Shown here piece by piece: positions 54,056 through 62,737 of a DNA stretch of 64,000 nucleotides. Every line of letters begins with the position of its first letter. Position 1 is the stretch's first letter. A program made the translations under genes and the position numbers. The stretch covers positions 1 through 64,000 of the forward strand of contig NZ_JACRAW010000154.1 of the NCBI RefSeq assembly GCF_016213215.1. Direction: 5' to 3'. Under the pieces are notes generated by a model that had not been told where the DNA came from, did no database searches, and was given only the letters and a program-made list of their open reading frames with translations. The DNA comes from Bradyrhizobium sp. GTDB lineage: Bacteria; Pseudomonadota; Alphaproteobacteria; Rhizobiales; Xanthobacteraceae.

Positions 54056-54508
54056 TCAGGTGCCGCTCGTCAGGTGCTTTTCGATGTCGCCGACCGGATG
54101 CTTGGTGAGGTCCTTGTTGACCTCGGCGATGATGCGCGCCTTGACGTCGGCATGAAACGCATCGCGCAGCTCGGCCAGCGTTCGAGGTGGAGCCACGACT
54201 ACCAGTGCCGGAGCCTTCCTGGTCCGCACCAAATTCTCCATCGCCGCCGCCACCTTTCGGGCGAAGCGCTGCTCCTCGATATCATGCCAGTCGACCGGCT
54301 CCACGGCGCTCCGCTGTCCCGTATAACTGGCCTGCACGTGCCCGGGCCGTTCGCTGCCCTGTTCATGGGTCGGCGGATTTTCGTCCTCGAAGACGCGTTC
54401 GGTCTTGAGGTTCGGATACTTCTCGTCGCCCTCATTGCGCAGAAACAGCGCCTTGCGACCGTCACCGACAAACACGAAGGCATCATGCGGGATCTTCAGC
54501 TTGTTCAT
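54056..54508 (-). CDS. Host-attachment family protein
   Basis: 150 residues matching the family first described as needed for Agrobacterium attachment: DAFVFVGDGRKALFLRNEGDEKYPNLKTE at the start, a central DWHDIEEQRFARKVAAAM, and ALVVVAPPRTLAELRDAFH and a late DLTKHPVGDIEKHL. Soluble, no signal peptide. Biochemical role is unclear. Its promoter has a CRP/FNR-type box at 54608-54621 and a TATATC hexamer at the exact class II distance. Confidence 0.87.
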   Translation of the reverse strand: MNKLKIPHDAFVFVGDGRKALFLRNEGDEKYPNLKTERVFEDENPPTHEQGSERPGHVQASYTGQRSAVEPVDWHDIEEQRFARKVAAAMENLVRTRKAPALVVVAPPRTLAELRDAFHADVKARIIAEVNKDLTKHPVGDIEKHLTSGT

Positions 54509-54579
54509 ATTGATGCTCCAGCGTACCTCGTTCCACCCTGATCAGGTCCGAAATGCCTATCGGCGCCATGTTTTTCAAG

Positions 54580-54621
54580 GATATAGGCACGGTCCGGCCG
54601 CCCGGGATTGATTGAAGTCAA
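54580..54621 (-). promoter_or_regulatory. FixK/FNR-type promoter of the host-attachment gene
   Basis: The box TTGATTGAAGTCAA (54608-54621) is followed, in the minus direction, by TATATC at 54585-54580. The hexamer begins 29.5 bases from the box centre, as expected for an activator bound at -41.5. Confidence 0.7.
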
Positions 54622-54692
54622 TAGCCGTTCGGATCGTAGCCCCGACAGGTCCCGAATGACGCACCGCGGTCAAGAACTGCCAATGCCTTTCT

Positions 54693-54734
54693 TTGACGAA
54701 GATCAACGGTAGCATTGCCCGAACCAAGTAATAA
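54693..54734 (+). promoter_or_regulatory. FixK/FNR-type promoter of the CBS-domain gene
   Basis: The box TTGACGAAGATCAA (54693-54706) is followed by TAATAA at 54729-54734, starting 29.5 bases from the box centre. This is the class II geometry of FixK/FNR-activated promoters. Confidence 0.72.
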
Positions 54735-54761
54735 GTATTCCGATCATCAATGGAGGCTCAG

Positions 54762-55448
54762 ATGAAAGCGCGAGACGTGATGACGTCGCCAGTCATCACC
54801 GTTCCGGAAAGTGCAACGGTCGCCGAAGTTGCCAACATCCTGGTGACCAAGCGTATCAGCGCCGTGCCCGTCGTCGATGCTGCCGGTAAGCTCGTCGGCA
54901 TCGTTTCCGAAGGCGATCTGTTGCATCGCGTGGAAGCCGGCACCGAGCGTCCCCAGCCATGGTGGCTGCATGTCATTTCCGGAGATCGGCCCCTTGCCGC
55001 CGATTACGTCAAGTCGCACGCGACAAAGGTCGCCGATCTCATGACGAGGGACGTCAAGACGACGGATCCAGAAACGCCGCTGAAGGAAATCGCAGAGCTG
55101 CTCGAAAAGTGCCATATCAAGCGCGTCCCGATCGTGAGCAAGGACGGCGAGCTGGTCGGAATTGTCAGCCGGGCGAACATCATCCAGGCGATCGCGAGCG
55201 CGCACCAGAAACTCGAAGCCAACCTCTCCGACACTGCGATTCGGGACAAGCTGCTGGAAGAGCTGAACAAGCAGCCCTGGGCGCACACTTACCGGCTGAA
55301 CGTCACCGTGAGCAACGGAGTTGTGGACCTTTGGGGCATGGTGGAATCGGAAACGGAGCGCAAGGCGATCACGGTCGCGGCCGAATCCATTCCGGGCGTG
55401 ACGACGGTCAACGACCATCTCATGCGACAGGCGTCGTTCGTCTACTAG
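54762..55448 (+). CDS. CBS-domain protein with C-terminal BON domain
   Basis: 228 residues from the ATG at 54762 (GGAGG upstream). Two CBS motifs (MKARDVMTSPVITVPESAT and ADLMTRDVKTTDPETPL) form a nucleotide-binding pair, followed by a BON domain (VTVSNGVVDLWGMVESETERKAI). Such proteins are common in hypoxia and stationary-phase regulons and may sense adenine nucleotides. Good FixK-type promoter upstream, so expression should rise at low oxygen (inference). Ends at a shared terminator hairpin. Confidence 0.9.
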   Translation: MKARDVMTSPVITVPESATVAEVANILVTKRISAVPVVDAAGKLVGIVSEGDLLHRVEAGTERPQPWWLHVISGDRPLAADYVKSHATKVADLMTRDVKTTDPETPLKEIAELLEKCHIKRVPIVSKDGELVGIVSRANIIQAIASAHQKLEANLSDTAIRDKLLEELNKQPWAHTYRLNVTVSNGVVDLWGMVESETERKAITVAAESIPGVTTVNDHLMRQASFVY

Positions 55449-55490
55449 GCGGTGAAATAGAGTCGGGGCGTGAGGCCCGGGAAACCAATC

Positions 55491-55523
55491 ACGCCCGGCC
55501 TGCAGCACACCGAGGCCGGGCGT
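55491..55523. terminator. Hairpin between convergent CBS and polX genes
   Basis: An 11-bp perfect GC-rich stem (ACGCCCGGCCT / AGGCCGGGCGT) with an 11-base loop. No T-run follows, so it is a weaker intrinsic terminator or a bidirectional stop that needs Rho. Confidence 0.6.
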
Positions 55524-55536
55524 CGTTGCGTCGGGA

Positions 55537-57249
55537 TTATCGCTTCAAAAGCTTGCGCAGGCGCGCCAGCGGCTGGGTATTGAGGACGTCGTTTGCTTCG
55601 AGCCAGCCACGCCGCGCCTGATCGACCCCGAAACGCATATTGGCCAGTCCGCTGGTCGAATGGGCATCCGTCGAGATCGCGAGCTTCACGCCCGCCGACT
55701 TGGCGGCGTGCGCGTGAATGTCGGTCAGGTCGAGGCGAACCGGATCCGCATTCAATTCGAGATGACAGCCGCGCTCGCGGGCTGCCGCAATGACCGCTTC
55801 CATGTCGACGTCAAAGGCCTCGCGTTCGCCGATCAACCGCCCGGTCGGGTGGGCGATGATCGAGATATGCCGATTGTCCATGGCGCGGATGATGCGTTCG
55901 GTCTGGCCCTGGCGGGACAGATCGAATTTGTAGTGCACCGCCGCGACGACCAGATCGAGCCGGGACAGCACCCTATCCGGCAGATCGAGGCTGCCATCGG
56001 CAAGGATGTCGACCTCGCTGCCCTTGAGCACGGCAAATCCGTCGAGCTTGTCGTTGAGACGATCGATCTCGTCGATCTGGCGGGCGAGGCGCGCCGGATC
56101 CAGCCCATGGGCGATGGTGACATGCCGGCTGTGATCGGTGATCGCCATGTAAGCATAGCCCCTGGCCTTTGCCGCGGCTGCCATCTCCGCAATGTTCGCC
56201 GTGCCGTCGCTCCAGTTCGAATGAACGTGCAGATCGCCGCGAATGTCGTCCATCGTGATCAGCTTCGGCAGCTTGCCGGCCTTGGCGAGAGCGATTTCGC
56301 CGCGGTCTTCGCGCATTTCCGGCGGGATCATTGCAAGACCCAGCTTGTTGTAGACCTCCTCCTCGCTCGCTCCGGCGATGCGTCGCTTGCCGTCGAACAG
56401 GCCGTATTCGTTGAGCTTCCAGCCGCGGTCGTTGGCAAGCCCGCGCAGGACGATGTTGTGGGCTTTCGAGCCCGTGAAATACAACAGTGCCGCCCCGTAG
56501 CTTTCTTTCGACACGACGCGGAGATCGACCTGCAGGTGCGAGCGCAGAACGACCGTGGTGCGCGTCGGGCCGTGAGCCAAGACGCTTGCAACGTTATCGT
56601 AGTTGGCGAGCCTGTCGCCGGCGGCCGTGCCATCGCGCGCCGTCATCAGAATATCGAGATCGCCGACCGTATCGCGCCGGCGCCGATAGCTGCCCGCGAC
56701 GACGACCAGGTCATGGCCGGCTGCGCGCATGTGCTTGAGCAGCGTTTCCGCCTCGGCTTCGGCCTCGGCGATCTTGAAGCGTTTCTCCGCCTGCGGTTTG
56801 GCGAGCGCAGATGCGAGCTTCTCCTCGCTCTTTTGCCCGAAGCCTTTCAGCTCGCGCAGCCGGCCAGACTTGATGGCGCGCCGCAAATCCTCAAGCGAGC
56901 GAATGCCGAGCTTGTCGTAGAGCACCTTGACCCGTTTCGGCCCGAGGCCGGGCAGCGCAACGATCTCGCCGAGGTCGCCCGGCAGCTCGTGCTTCAGCCT
57001 ATCGAGCACGTCGAATTTGTGGGTCGCAACGATGGTCGCGATCTTGCCCGCAAGATCCTTGCCGATCCCGGGCAGTTCGGAAAGATCTTCGCCTGCCTTG
57101 AGCAGGCTCGCGATGCTCTTGGGCAGGCGTTCGATCACCCGCGCAGCGTTGCGATAGGCCCGGGAACGGAAGGGATTGTCGCCCTTGATCTCCAGGAGCT
57201 CGGCGGTGTGGTCGAACATCTCGGCGATTTCGGCATTCTGGACCGGCAT
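55537..57249 (-). CDS. polX: DNA polymerase/3'-5' exonuclease PolX
   Basis: 570 residues from the ATG at 57249. Order: an HhH region (LSELPGIGKDLAGKIATIV), the family X nucleotidyltransferase core (GDLDILMTARDG), then a PHP exonuclease domain (GDLHVHSNWSDGTANIAEMA ... ITDHSRH ... ISTDAHS). It fills short gaps and trims 3' ends in base-excision or end-joining repair. Length is normal. A FixK-like box, TTGACGCAGATCAT, lies 50 bases upstream with a TAGCCT hexamer near the right distance, which places it with the low-oxygen genes. Confidence 0.93.
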   Translation of the reverse strand: MPVQNAEIAEMFDHTAELLEIKGDNPFRSRAYRNAARVIERLPKSIASLLKAGEDLSELPGIGKDLAGKIATIVATHKFDVLDRLKHELPGDLGEIVALPGLGPKRVKVLYDKLGIRSLEDLRRAIKSGRLRELKGFGQKSEEKLASALAKPQAEKRFKIAEAEAEAETLLKHMRAAGHDLVVVAGSYRRRRDTVGDLDILMTARDGTAAGDRLANYDNVASVLAHGPTRTTVVLRSHLQVDLRVVSKESYGAALLYFTGSKAHNIVLRGLANDRGWKLNEYGLFDGKRRIAGASEEEVYNKLGLAMIPPEMREDRGEIALAKAGKLPKLITMDDIRGDLHVHSNWSDGTANIAEMAAAAKARGYAYMAITDHSRHVTIAHGLDPARLARQIDEIDRLNDKLDGFAVLKGSEVDILADGSLDLPDRVLSRLDLVVAAVHYKFDLSRQGQTERIIRAMDNRHISIIAHPTGRLIGEREAFDVDMEAVIAAARERGCHLELNADPVRLDLTDIHAHAAKSAGVKLAISTDAHSTSGLANMRFGVDQARRGWLEANDVLNTQPLARLRKLLKR

Positions 57250-57298
57250 CGAGGCGTCTCCGTCTCCGAGCAGGCTAGAGGCGGATCGATCCTGGGCG

Positions 57299-57312
57299 TT
57301 GACGCAGATCAT
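57299..57312 (-). promoter_or_regulatory. FixK/FNR-type box upstream of polX
   Basis: TTGACGCAGATCAT matches TTGA-N6-TCAA except for the last base. TAGCCT at 57277-57272 lies 28.5 bases from its centre in the polX direction. Confidence 0.55.
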
Positions 57313-57390
57313 ACTTGCACAACGCGGCAGCGGCAGCTGATCAAAACCGCCGCTCATAGGAAGGTGAACAGTTCTTGTCGGTAGCGATTC

Positions 57391-58728
57391 TCATTTCGTC
57401 GTGGCGTCAACGGTGGCCGCCAACTTCTCAAGGCTTTCGGCGACCCGCACGGGGTAGGATTGGCGTGGCTTGAGTACCTCGAATCCCCTTGGCAGCCGCT
57501 CGAGTTCCCGGCGCGCGCGCCCCCGGACCTCCTGCAACGACGGACATGGGCCGATACGGCGGCCGTCCTGCATCATCAGGCGGATCAGCGGCTCGCCCTC
57601 ATGCACGTCCTCCTCGATCGACAGCACGTCGGAAGCCATGCGGCCATCGGCATCATAGCGCCGCCAGACCTGCTTGCGGCCCGGCCAGGTCGCCTTCCCG
57701 GCGGATCGTTTGCGCCGCGGCAATCCCGCATATTCCTGGAGCTTGTAGGCGCAATCGAGTGCGGGAACATCCGACGAGGTTGCGAGACTCGTGCCTATTC
57801 CGATGCCGTCAACCGGGGCACCCTCGCGGGCGAAGGCGGCCAGCGACTCCTCCTCGATGCCGCCGCTGACAAAGATCGTGGTCCCGGCAAGCCCTCCATC
57901 GTCGAGAATCCGGCGCACGCTTTTCGAAAGCGCGACCAGATCGCCGCTGTCGATGCGAACGCCACGGATCTTGATGCCTTGCGTCCGCAGATTCCGCGCC
58001 AGCGCGACAACCTTCCGGGCGGCCGCTTCCGTGTCGTACGTATCGATCAGCAGGACGAGATCCTTGGGCCTTGCCCGCGCGAACGCTTCGAACGCCGCCG
58101 CTTCGCTGTCGAATGACTGAATGAAGGAATGCGCCATGGTCCCGAAAGCCGGGATGCCGAACAGCTTCTCGGCCAGCACCGTCGCGCTGCCCGCAAAGCC
58201 CGCAATATAGCTTGCGCGCGCCACCATCGGGCCGGCTTCCGACCCGTGGGCGCGGCGCAGCCCGAAATCGACCAGCAGCTTGCCGGGCGCGAGCTGCACC
58301 ATGCGCGCCGCTTTCGAGGCAATCAGCGACTGGAAATGTAGGACGTTGATCAACCTCGTCTCGACGAGTTGCGCTTCGGGCAACGGGGCGGTGACCCGCA
58401 GGATGGGCTCGTTCGCGAAGAACACCGTCCCCTCAGGCATGGCATGAACTTCGCCGCTGAAGCGGAACTTGGCGAGATAGTCAATCAGGCCGGCACCGAA
58501 CCGGCCGCTGCGCTCGAGCCAGTCGAGTTCATCCGGCGAAAAACGCAAGGTTTCGAGAAGATCGAGCACCTGCTCGAGACCGGCAGCCATCAGGAAAGCG
58601 CGCTGCGCCGGCAACTTGCGGACGAAGAATTCGAATACCGCCGTGCCGGTCTGGCCGGACTCGAGATAGGCCTGGACCATGTTCAGTTGATAGAGGTCTG
58701 TAAGGAGTGCGCTCGGCCCGGGTTCCAT
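57391..58728 (-). CDS. Nicotinate phosphoribosyltransferase, second subfamily
   Basis: 445 residues from the ATG at 58728. Motifs: LLTDLYQLNMVQAYLESG, FFVRKLPAQRAFLMAAGL, the active-site VDFGLRRAHG, GTMAHSFIQSF, VRIDSGDLVALSK and GIGTSLATSSD. These differ from the pncB product at 24724 (which has DFGTRRRHGF and lacks the FFVRKLP block), so the two are old paralogues. Placed among FixK-box genes, this copy probably serves NAD salvage at low oxygen (inference). No clear box is seen directly upstream, so the control signal was not found. Confidence 0.88.
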   Translation of the reverse strand: MEPGPSALLTDLYQLNMVQAYLESGQTGTAVFEFFVRKLPAQRAFLMAAGLEQVLDLLETLRFSPDELDWLERSGRFGAGLIDYLAKFRFSGEVHAMPEGTVFFANEPILRVTAPLPEAQLVETRLINVLHFQSLIASKAARMVQLAPGKLLVDFGLRRAHGSEAGPMVARASYIAGFAGSATVLAEKLFGIPAFGTMAHSFIQSFDSEAAAFEAFARARPKDLVLLIDTYDTEAAARKVVALARNLRTQGIKIRGVRIDSGDLVALSKSVRRILDDGGLAGTTIFVSGGIEEESLAAFAREGAPVDGIGIGTSLATSSDVPALDCAYKLQEYAGLPRRKRSAGKATWPGRKQVWRRYDADGRMASDVLSIEEDVHEGEPLIRLMMQDGRRIGPCPSLQEVRGRARRELERLPRGFEVLKPRQSYPVRVAESLEKLAATVDATTK

Positions 58729-58905
58729 CAGCCACCCCTTCCTGTTTCGCCGAGGCAAGCGCCGGCAACTCACGAGTTCATGCGGCCTTGCACTTTCCGG
58801 CTTCGCTCAATTCGTTGGCATGGCGCTGCCCGGCGCCTATCCTGAAGTGCCGGCCGCAGTTCGCCGGCGAAGGCGTTGAACACCGGTCCAACATGAGACC
58901 ACGAC

Positions 58906-59124
58906 ATGCCGTACCGTTCCAATGACGATCTTCCCGCGCCGGTGCAACACCACCTGCCGCCCCACGCCCAGGATATCTATCGCGAAGCCTTCAATCATTC
59001 CTTTGCTTCGCATGCCGGCGATCACCGGCAGGAGGAAATCGCGCATCGCACCGCATGGGCCGCGGTCAAGCGCTCCTACGCCAAGGTCGGCAACGAATGG
59101 GTGCCGCTGCACGGCTGGCGTTGA
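58906..59124 (+). CDS. chaB: ChaB-family protein
   Basis: 72 residues of the ChaB fold: LPAPVQHHLPPHAQDIYREAFNHSF at the start and HRTAWAAVKRSYAKVGNEW at the end. In E. coli it is annotated as a cation-transport regulator, but its biochemical role is not settled. Only a weak ribosome site is seen. It converges on the phosphoribosyltransferase gene 12 bases later. Confidence 0.88.
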   Translation: MPYRSNDDLPAPVQHHLPPHAQDIYREAFNHSFASHAGDHRQEEIAHRTAWAAVKRSYAKVGNEWVPLHGWR

Positions 59125-59136
59125 ATGACAGAACGG

Positions 59137-59799
59137 TCAGGACACCTGAGTGGCCTTGTTGGCCGGGAACCGTTTCAGTGTCGCAATGACCTCCTCATCG
59201 CTGACCTGTTCGAAATCGCGATAAAAATAGCCGATCGCACCGAGATCCCGCGGCGTCTCCAGGCAGACGATCGCGTCGACTTCGGGATGCAGCTTTTCCA
59301 GGGTCTCAAAGGCCGCGACCGGCACCGCGAGCACCAGTTCCCTTGGCGCCCGCTTCCGAAGCGCTCTGAGCGCGGCAAGCATCGTTGCACCGGTCGCGAT
59401 CCCATCATCGATCACGATGGCGACCCGGTCCTTGATTTCGGACCTATCCCGGCCGCGCAGGTAATGCTGCCGCCGCCGATCGATCTCGGCAAGCTCATGC
59501 TTGCAGACGTGGTCGAATTCCCGTTGGCTCACGCCGCTCACTTCGATGACGTCTTCGTTGCGCACGACGATCGGCTCGGCGCCGTCCACCACCGCCCCCA
59601 TCGCAAGCTCCGGCTGGACCGGCACCCCGACCTTGCGGACGATGACGAGGTCAAGAGGGGCATCCAGGCTCTCTGCAACCTCGGCTGCCACGGGTACCCC
59701 GCCCCGCGGCAGCGCCAGGATGACGGGGTGGCGGATCTTGTACTTCTCTAGAGCCCCGGCCAATGTTCGACCGGCGTCATTTCTGTCCTGAAACACCAT
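59137..59799 (-). CDS. Phosphoribosyltransferase-domain protein
   Basis: 220 residues with a type I PRTase fold: ILALPRGGVPVAAEVAESL, VRKVGVPVQPELAMGAV and the PRPP loop VAIVIDDGIATGATM. Substrate is unknown. The group occurs in low-oxygen/dormancy gene sets, sometimes fused to a hydrolase. A FixK-type box and a TAATCT hexamer at exact class II spacing lie upstream. Confidence 0.85.
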   Translation of the reverse strand: MVFQDRNDAGRTLAGALEKYKIRHPVILALPRGGVPVAAEVAESLDAPLDLVIVRKVGVPVQPELAMGAVVDGAEPIVVRNEDVIEVSGVSQREFDHVCKHELAEIDRRRQHYLRGRDRSEIKDRVAIVIDDGIATGATMLAALRALRKRAPRELVLAVPVAAFETLEKLHPEVDAIVCLETPRDLGAIGYFYRDFEQVSDEEVIATLKRFPANKATQVS

Positions 59800-59829
59800 A
59801 TCGAGAGCATCCAGTTAGCATCTAAACAA

Positions 59830-59871
59830 AGATTATTGCCGTACGTTCAACCGGCTCTTGATCGGCGTCAA
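59830..59871 (-). promoter_or_regulatory. FixK/FNR-type promoter of the phosphoribosyltransferase gene
   Basis: The box TTGATCGGCGTCAA (59858-59871) is followed, in the minus direction, by TAATCT at 59835-59830, starting 29.5 bases from the box centre. The plus-strand gene starts too close downstream for the same promoter geometry. Confidence 0.7.
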
Positions 59872-59905
59872 ACCGGAACAGCTCCGATTAGCGATAGCCC
59901 TTGTT

Positions 59906-60970
59906 ATGCTTCGAACCCGGGATCGACCGCCTCTCACGCCTGGCGCTGACAATAACAGCGCGGCCGCGCTTGCGCGCAAGGTAAGGTTCCTGAGCCGGCC
60001 CGATAGCTACACGCCGGTCCGTGACGAGGTTCACGTCCGCGAGACTCACATGTCGTGGGTCTTCATGAACGGCGAGCGAGTCTACAAGCTGAAAAAGCCG
60101 GTTCGGTTTCCGTACCTGGATTTTTCGACGCTGGAGCGCCGCGCCGCAGCATGCCGCGCGGAAGCCGATCTCAACCGGCGGCTGGCGCCGGATGTCTATC
60201 TCGGTGTCGTTCCGCTGACCGAAGCCAAGGGCAGCCTCGCCATCAATGGTACCGGTCCTGTCATCGATTGGCTTGTGGTGATGCGCAAGCTGGACGAGGA
60301 GGGAACGCTTGAGACCGCACTTCACAACCGCCGTGTTCGCCCTATTGAGGCCGAACGGCTGGCAAGAACGCTAGGCCGGTTCTATTCACACGCGAAACGC
60401 ATTCTCACAAATCCAGAAACTTACGTCGCGTCCTTGTACGAGGCGGCTGTGATGGACTGGCGGGTGCTGCTGGATCACCGCTTCGGATTGCCACATGGCA
60501 CCATCGCACGTGTCGCTTCGCTTCAACGCCGATTTCTGACCGCGCATGCAAAGATCCTGATTGCCCGGGTCCGTCAGCGGCATATCGTCGATGCACATGG
60601 CGATCTCAGACCGGAACACATCTGGCTCAGTGCGCCCTTCGCGATCATCGATTGCCTCGAGTTCAATTCCCGTCTGCGCGCGCTCGACGCGCTCGATGAA
60701 ATTGCCTTCCTGCACCTCGAATGCGAACGGCTTGGCGAGCGCTGGGCCGGCGACGTCATCCGGCGACATCTAGCCCGCCAGCTCCAGGACGATCCAGTCA
60801 ACGGCCTATTCCTGTTCTACCGCATCGGCCGCGCCATGCTGCGCGCGCGCCTTTCCATCGCCCATTTGCTCGATCCGCATCCACGCACGCCCGAGAAATG
60901 GCCGCGCCAGGCGCAGGCCTATCTCGCGCTCGCCGAGGCGGATGCAAGACGGCTGGCGCGATTGCTTTAG
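59906..60970 (+). CDS. COG2187-type kinase-like (aminoglycoside phosphotransferase fold) protein
   Basis: About 354 residues. The kinase-like core has a Lys in YKLKKPVRFPYLDFSTLERR, the catalytic loop HGDLRPEHIWL and the metal-binding IIDCLEFNSRLRALD. Members of this group are often fused to an AAA/gluconate-kinase-like domain, which is absent here. I took the ATG at 59906, because the longer frame starts with a TTG that is part of the FixK-type box. Function is unknown; it travels with hypoxia genes. Confidence 0.75.
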   Translation: MLRTRDRPPLTPGADNNSAAALARKVRFLSRPDSYTPVRDEVHVRETHMSWVFMNGERVYKLKKPVRFPYLDFSTLERRAAACRAEADLNRRLAPDVYLGVVPLTEAKGSLAINGTGPVIDWLVVMRKLDEEGTLETALHNRRVRPIEAERLARTLGRFYSHAKRILTNPETYVASLYEAAVMDWRVLLDHRFGLPHGTIARVASLQRRFLTAHAKILIARVRQRHIVDAHGDLRPEHIWLSAPFAIIDCLEFNSRLRALDALDEIAFLHLECERLGERWAGDVIRRHLARQLQDDPVNGLFLFYRIGRAMLRARLSIAHLLDPHPRTPEKWPRQAQAYLALAEADARRLARLL

Positions 60971-60977
60971 GCCGCGA

Positions 60978-62021
60978 TCAGGCCTGGTACATCAACAGAT
61001 CGTTCAGCGGCTCGTTCACATGGAGCCGACGGATAGCCTCGGCCAACAACGGAGCCGCCGAGATTACCTCGAGCTTTGCGAGGACCGGGCCGTGAGGAAG
61101 CCGGAACGGCGGCACGGTATCTGTAGCGATGATACGATCGAGGGCGGAATCGGCGAGCGCCGTTTCGGCTCCCGGCATGAACAGGCCATGGGCAACGCAG
61201 GCTATCACCTCCCGCGCCCCGTGCGCGCGCGCCGCCTTGGCCGCCCGCACCAGCGTGCCTCCGGTACTGATCAGGTCGTCGACCACAATGCAAAGGGCGT
61301 TGGCAGCGTCGCCGGCGAAGAGATCGCCCGACACGACTCCGCCGCTGCGATGCTTTTCGACGAAGGCTTTGCGGATCGGCCGCCCGACCGCCGTTTCCAG
61401 GGCCTCGCGCAATACGTCCGCGCGCTTGCCGCCACCGAGATCGGGCGAAACCACGCATATTGGCTTGTCGCCGGCCATCGCCTTGATCTTTCCCACCAGG
61501 AGCGGTGCGGTCGTCAATGCGACCGACGGGCAGCGGAAGGCATTCTCGAAGGCCGCCTCGTTGTGAACTTCCAGCGTCACAATGGCGTCGGTGCCGACGG
61601 CTTCGAACAGCGAAGCGAGATAACGAATGGTGACCGGGTCGTTGGCCTTGGTGCGGCGGTCCTTGCGCGCATAGCAAAGATAGGGAGTCACGGCCGTCAC
61701 CTTCGCCGCGCCCGCGTCCTTCAGCGCGCCGATAAAGAACAGCAGGCGACACAGCTTGTCGTTAGGACTTTCCTGAGGTCCACCGTGCAGGCTGTGGACG
61801 ACAAAGACGTCGCACCCGGCGACCGTGTCAAGCGGACGGATTTTGTGTTCACCGTCCTCGAAGCTGCGCTCCTCGTGGCGTGCGAGGCCGCAGCCCAGCG
61901 ACTCGGCAATCTTGCTTCCGAGTTCCTCGGTGCCATTCAGGGCAAACACACGCAGCCGCTTAGCCTCTGCGACCGCAAGACGCGAACTCCAACTTTGGCC
62001 TGTCATCTGCGCAACGTCCAT
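60978..62021 (-). CDS. Ribose-phosphate pyrophosphokinase paralogue
   Basis: 347 residues. Motifs: GTEELGSKIAESL, the EDGEHKIRP ATP/ribose-5-phosphate region, PYLCYARKDRRTK, PLLVGKI and the PRPP loop VVDDLISTGGTL. It lies 14 bases downstream of the hibernation-factor gene and likely shares its transcript. It appears longer and more divergent at the termini than housekeeping PRPP synthetase (from memory of the family, not measured), so it is probably an extra copy for low-oxygen or stationary growth. An ATG at 62006 is an alternative start. Confidence 0.87.
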   Translation of the reverse strand: MDVAQMTGQSWSSRLAVAEAKRLRVFALNGTEELGSKIAESLGCGLARHEERSFEDGEHKIRPLDTVAGCDVFVVHSLHGGPQESPNDKLCRLLFFIGALKDAGAAKVTAVTPYLCYARKDRRTKANDPVTIRYLASLFEAVGTDAIVTLEVHNEAAFENAFRCPSVALTTAPLLVGKIKAMAGDKPICVVSPDLGGGKRADVLREALETAVGRPIRKAFVEKHRSGGVVSGDLFAGDAANALCIVVDDLISTGGTLVRAAKAARAHGAREVIACVAHGLFMPGAETALADSALDRIIATDTVPPFRLPHGPVLAKLEVISAAPLLAEAIRRLHVNEPLNDLLMYQA

Positions 62022-62035
62022 TTTCGCCGATGTGG

Positions 62036-62608
62036 CTAGGTCCGCAATTTGTGTTTGCCGAGTATTTTGACCGTGCTGGCTTGCGGCCCCTTCTCTCCAG
62101 ACTCCTCGACATAGCTTACACGCGTGCCAACCGCGATATCCGAGCGCCCTTCTACAACGCTGTTGCAGTTGAAATAGACCTCGTGGCCGTCCGCCGTCTC
62201 AAGGAAGCCGAATGCCCCACTCGGGTCGATACGCACCACGGTGCCAACTGCGCCGCCCTCATGATGCTTGGTCTGCCCCCGGAGCAGGCGCACCTGGTCC
62301 TGCAACTGGCGGCGCGCGCGCTTGAAGGCGTTGTCCACCGCAAACGTCAGATCGGAATAGCGCTCGTCCTCCTTGGGCGTGCGACCAACATTGACTTCGC
62401 GCCCTTCGGGAAGCGCCAGCCGAATGCTGACCTGGTATTGACCGCCGGTCTGGTGACGATCACCTGGCCCCCGCACCACGATGCGACCGGCCGTCGCTCG
62501 ACCAAAGCGCTCCTCCAGCTCAGAGAGGTGCTGATCGATCGCGCCCCGAAGTTCGGGAGTCGCCGTCAGGTTCTCGAATTCGATTTGAGCTGGCGTTTGC
62601 ATGACCAT
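62036..62608 (-). CDS. HPF/RaiA-like ribosome hibernation factor with C-terminal cold-shock-like domain
   Basis: 190 residues from the ATG at 62608, where AAGGAG lies eight bases upstream. The N-terminal half is HPF/RaiA-like (RGAIDQHLSELEERFGRATAGRIVV). The C-terminal 70 residues form a cold-shock-like domain (GTVVRIDPSGAFGFLETADGHEVYF), which usually binds single-stranded nucleic acid. The two parts would place an RNA-binding module on a ribosome-binding protein. A FixK-type box at 62669 lies 61 bases upstream. Confidence 0.85.
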   Translation of the reverse strand: MVMQTPAQIEFENLTATPELRGAIDQHLSELEERFGRATAGRIVVRGPGDRHQTGGQYQVSIRLALPEGREVNVGRTPKEDERYSDLTFAVDNAFKRARRQLQDQVRLLRGQTKHHEGGAVGTVVRIDPSGAFGFLETADGHEVYFNCNSVVEGRSDIAVGTRVSYVEESGEKGPQASTVKILGKHKLRT

Positions 62609-62668
62609 TTGTTTGCTCCTTCTCATTTTATTGAGAGAGTAATTTGAGCACGTCACGTGTCGCCGGGT

Positions 62669-62682
62669 TTGAGCAAAATCAA
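62669..62682. promoter_or_regulatory. FixK/FNR-type box between the hibernation-factor and universal-stress genes
   Basis: TTGAGCAAAATCAA lies 61 bases before the minus-strand start and 56 bases before the plus-strand start. On the plus side TACTTG begins 29.5 bases from the centre, so it may serve both genes. Confidence 0.6.
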
Positions 62683-62737
62683 GCCGGACTTCTCCAAGAA
62701 CTGATACTTGATCGAGCGGGTTCCCGGCAGAAGATCC

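Noticed and set aside
59858..59905. TTG start for the COG2187-type gene at 59858
   Set aside because: The TTG is the left half of a FixK-type box and no ribosome site precedes it; the ATG at 59906 is preferred.
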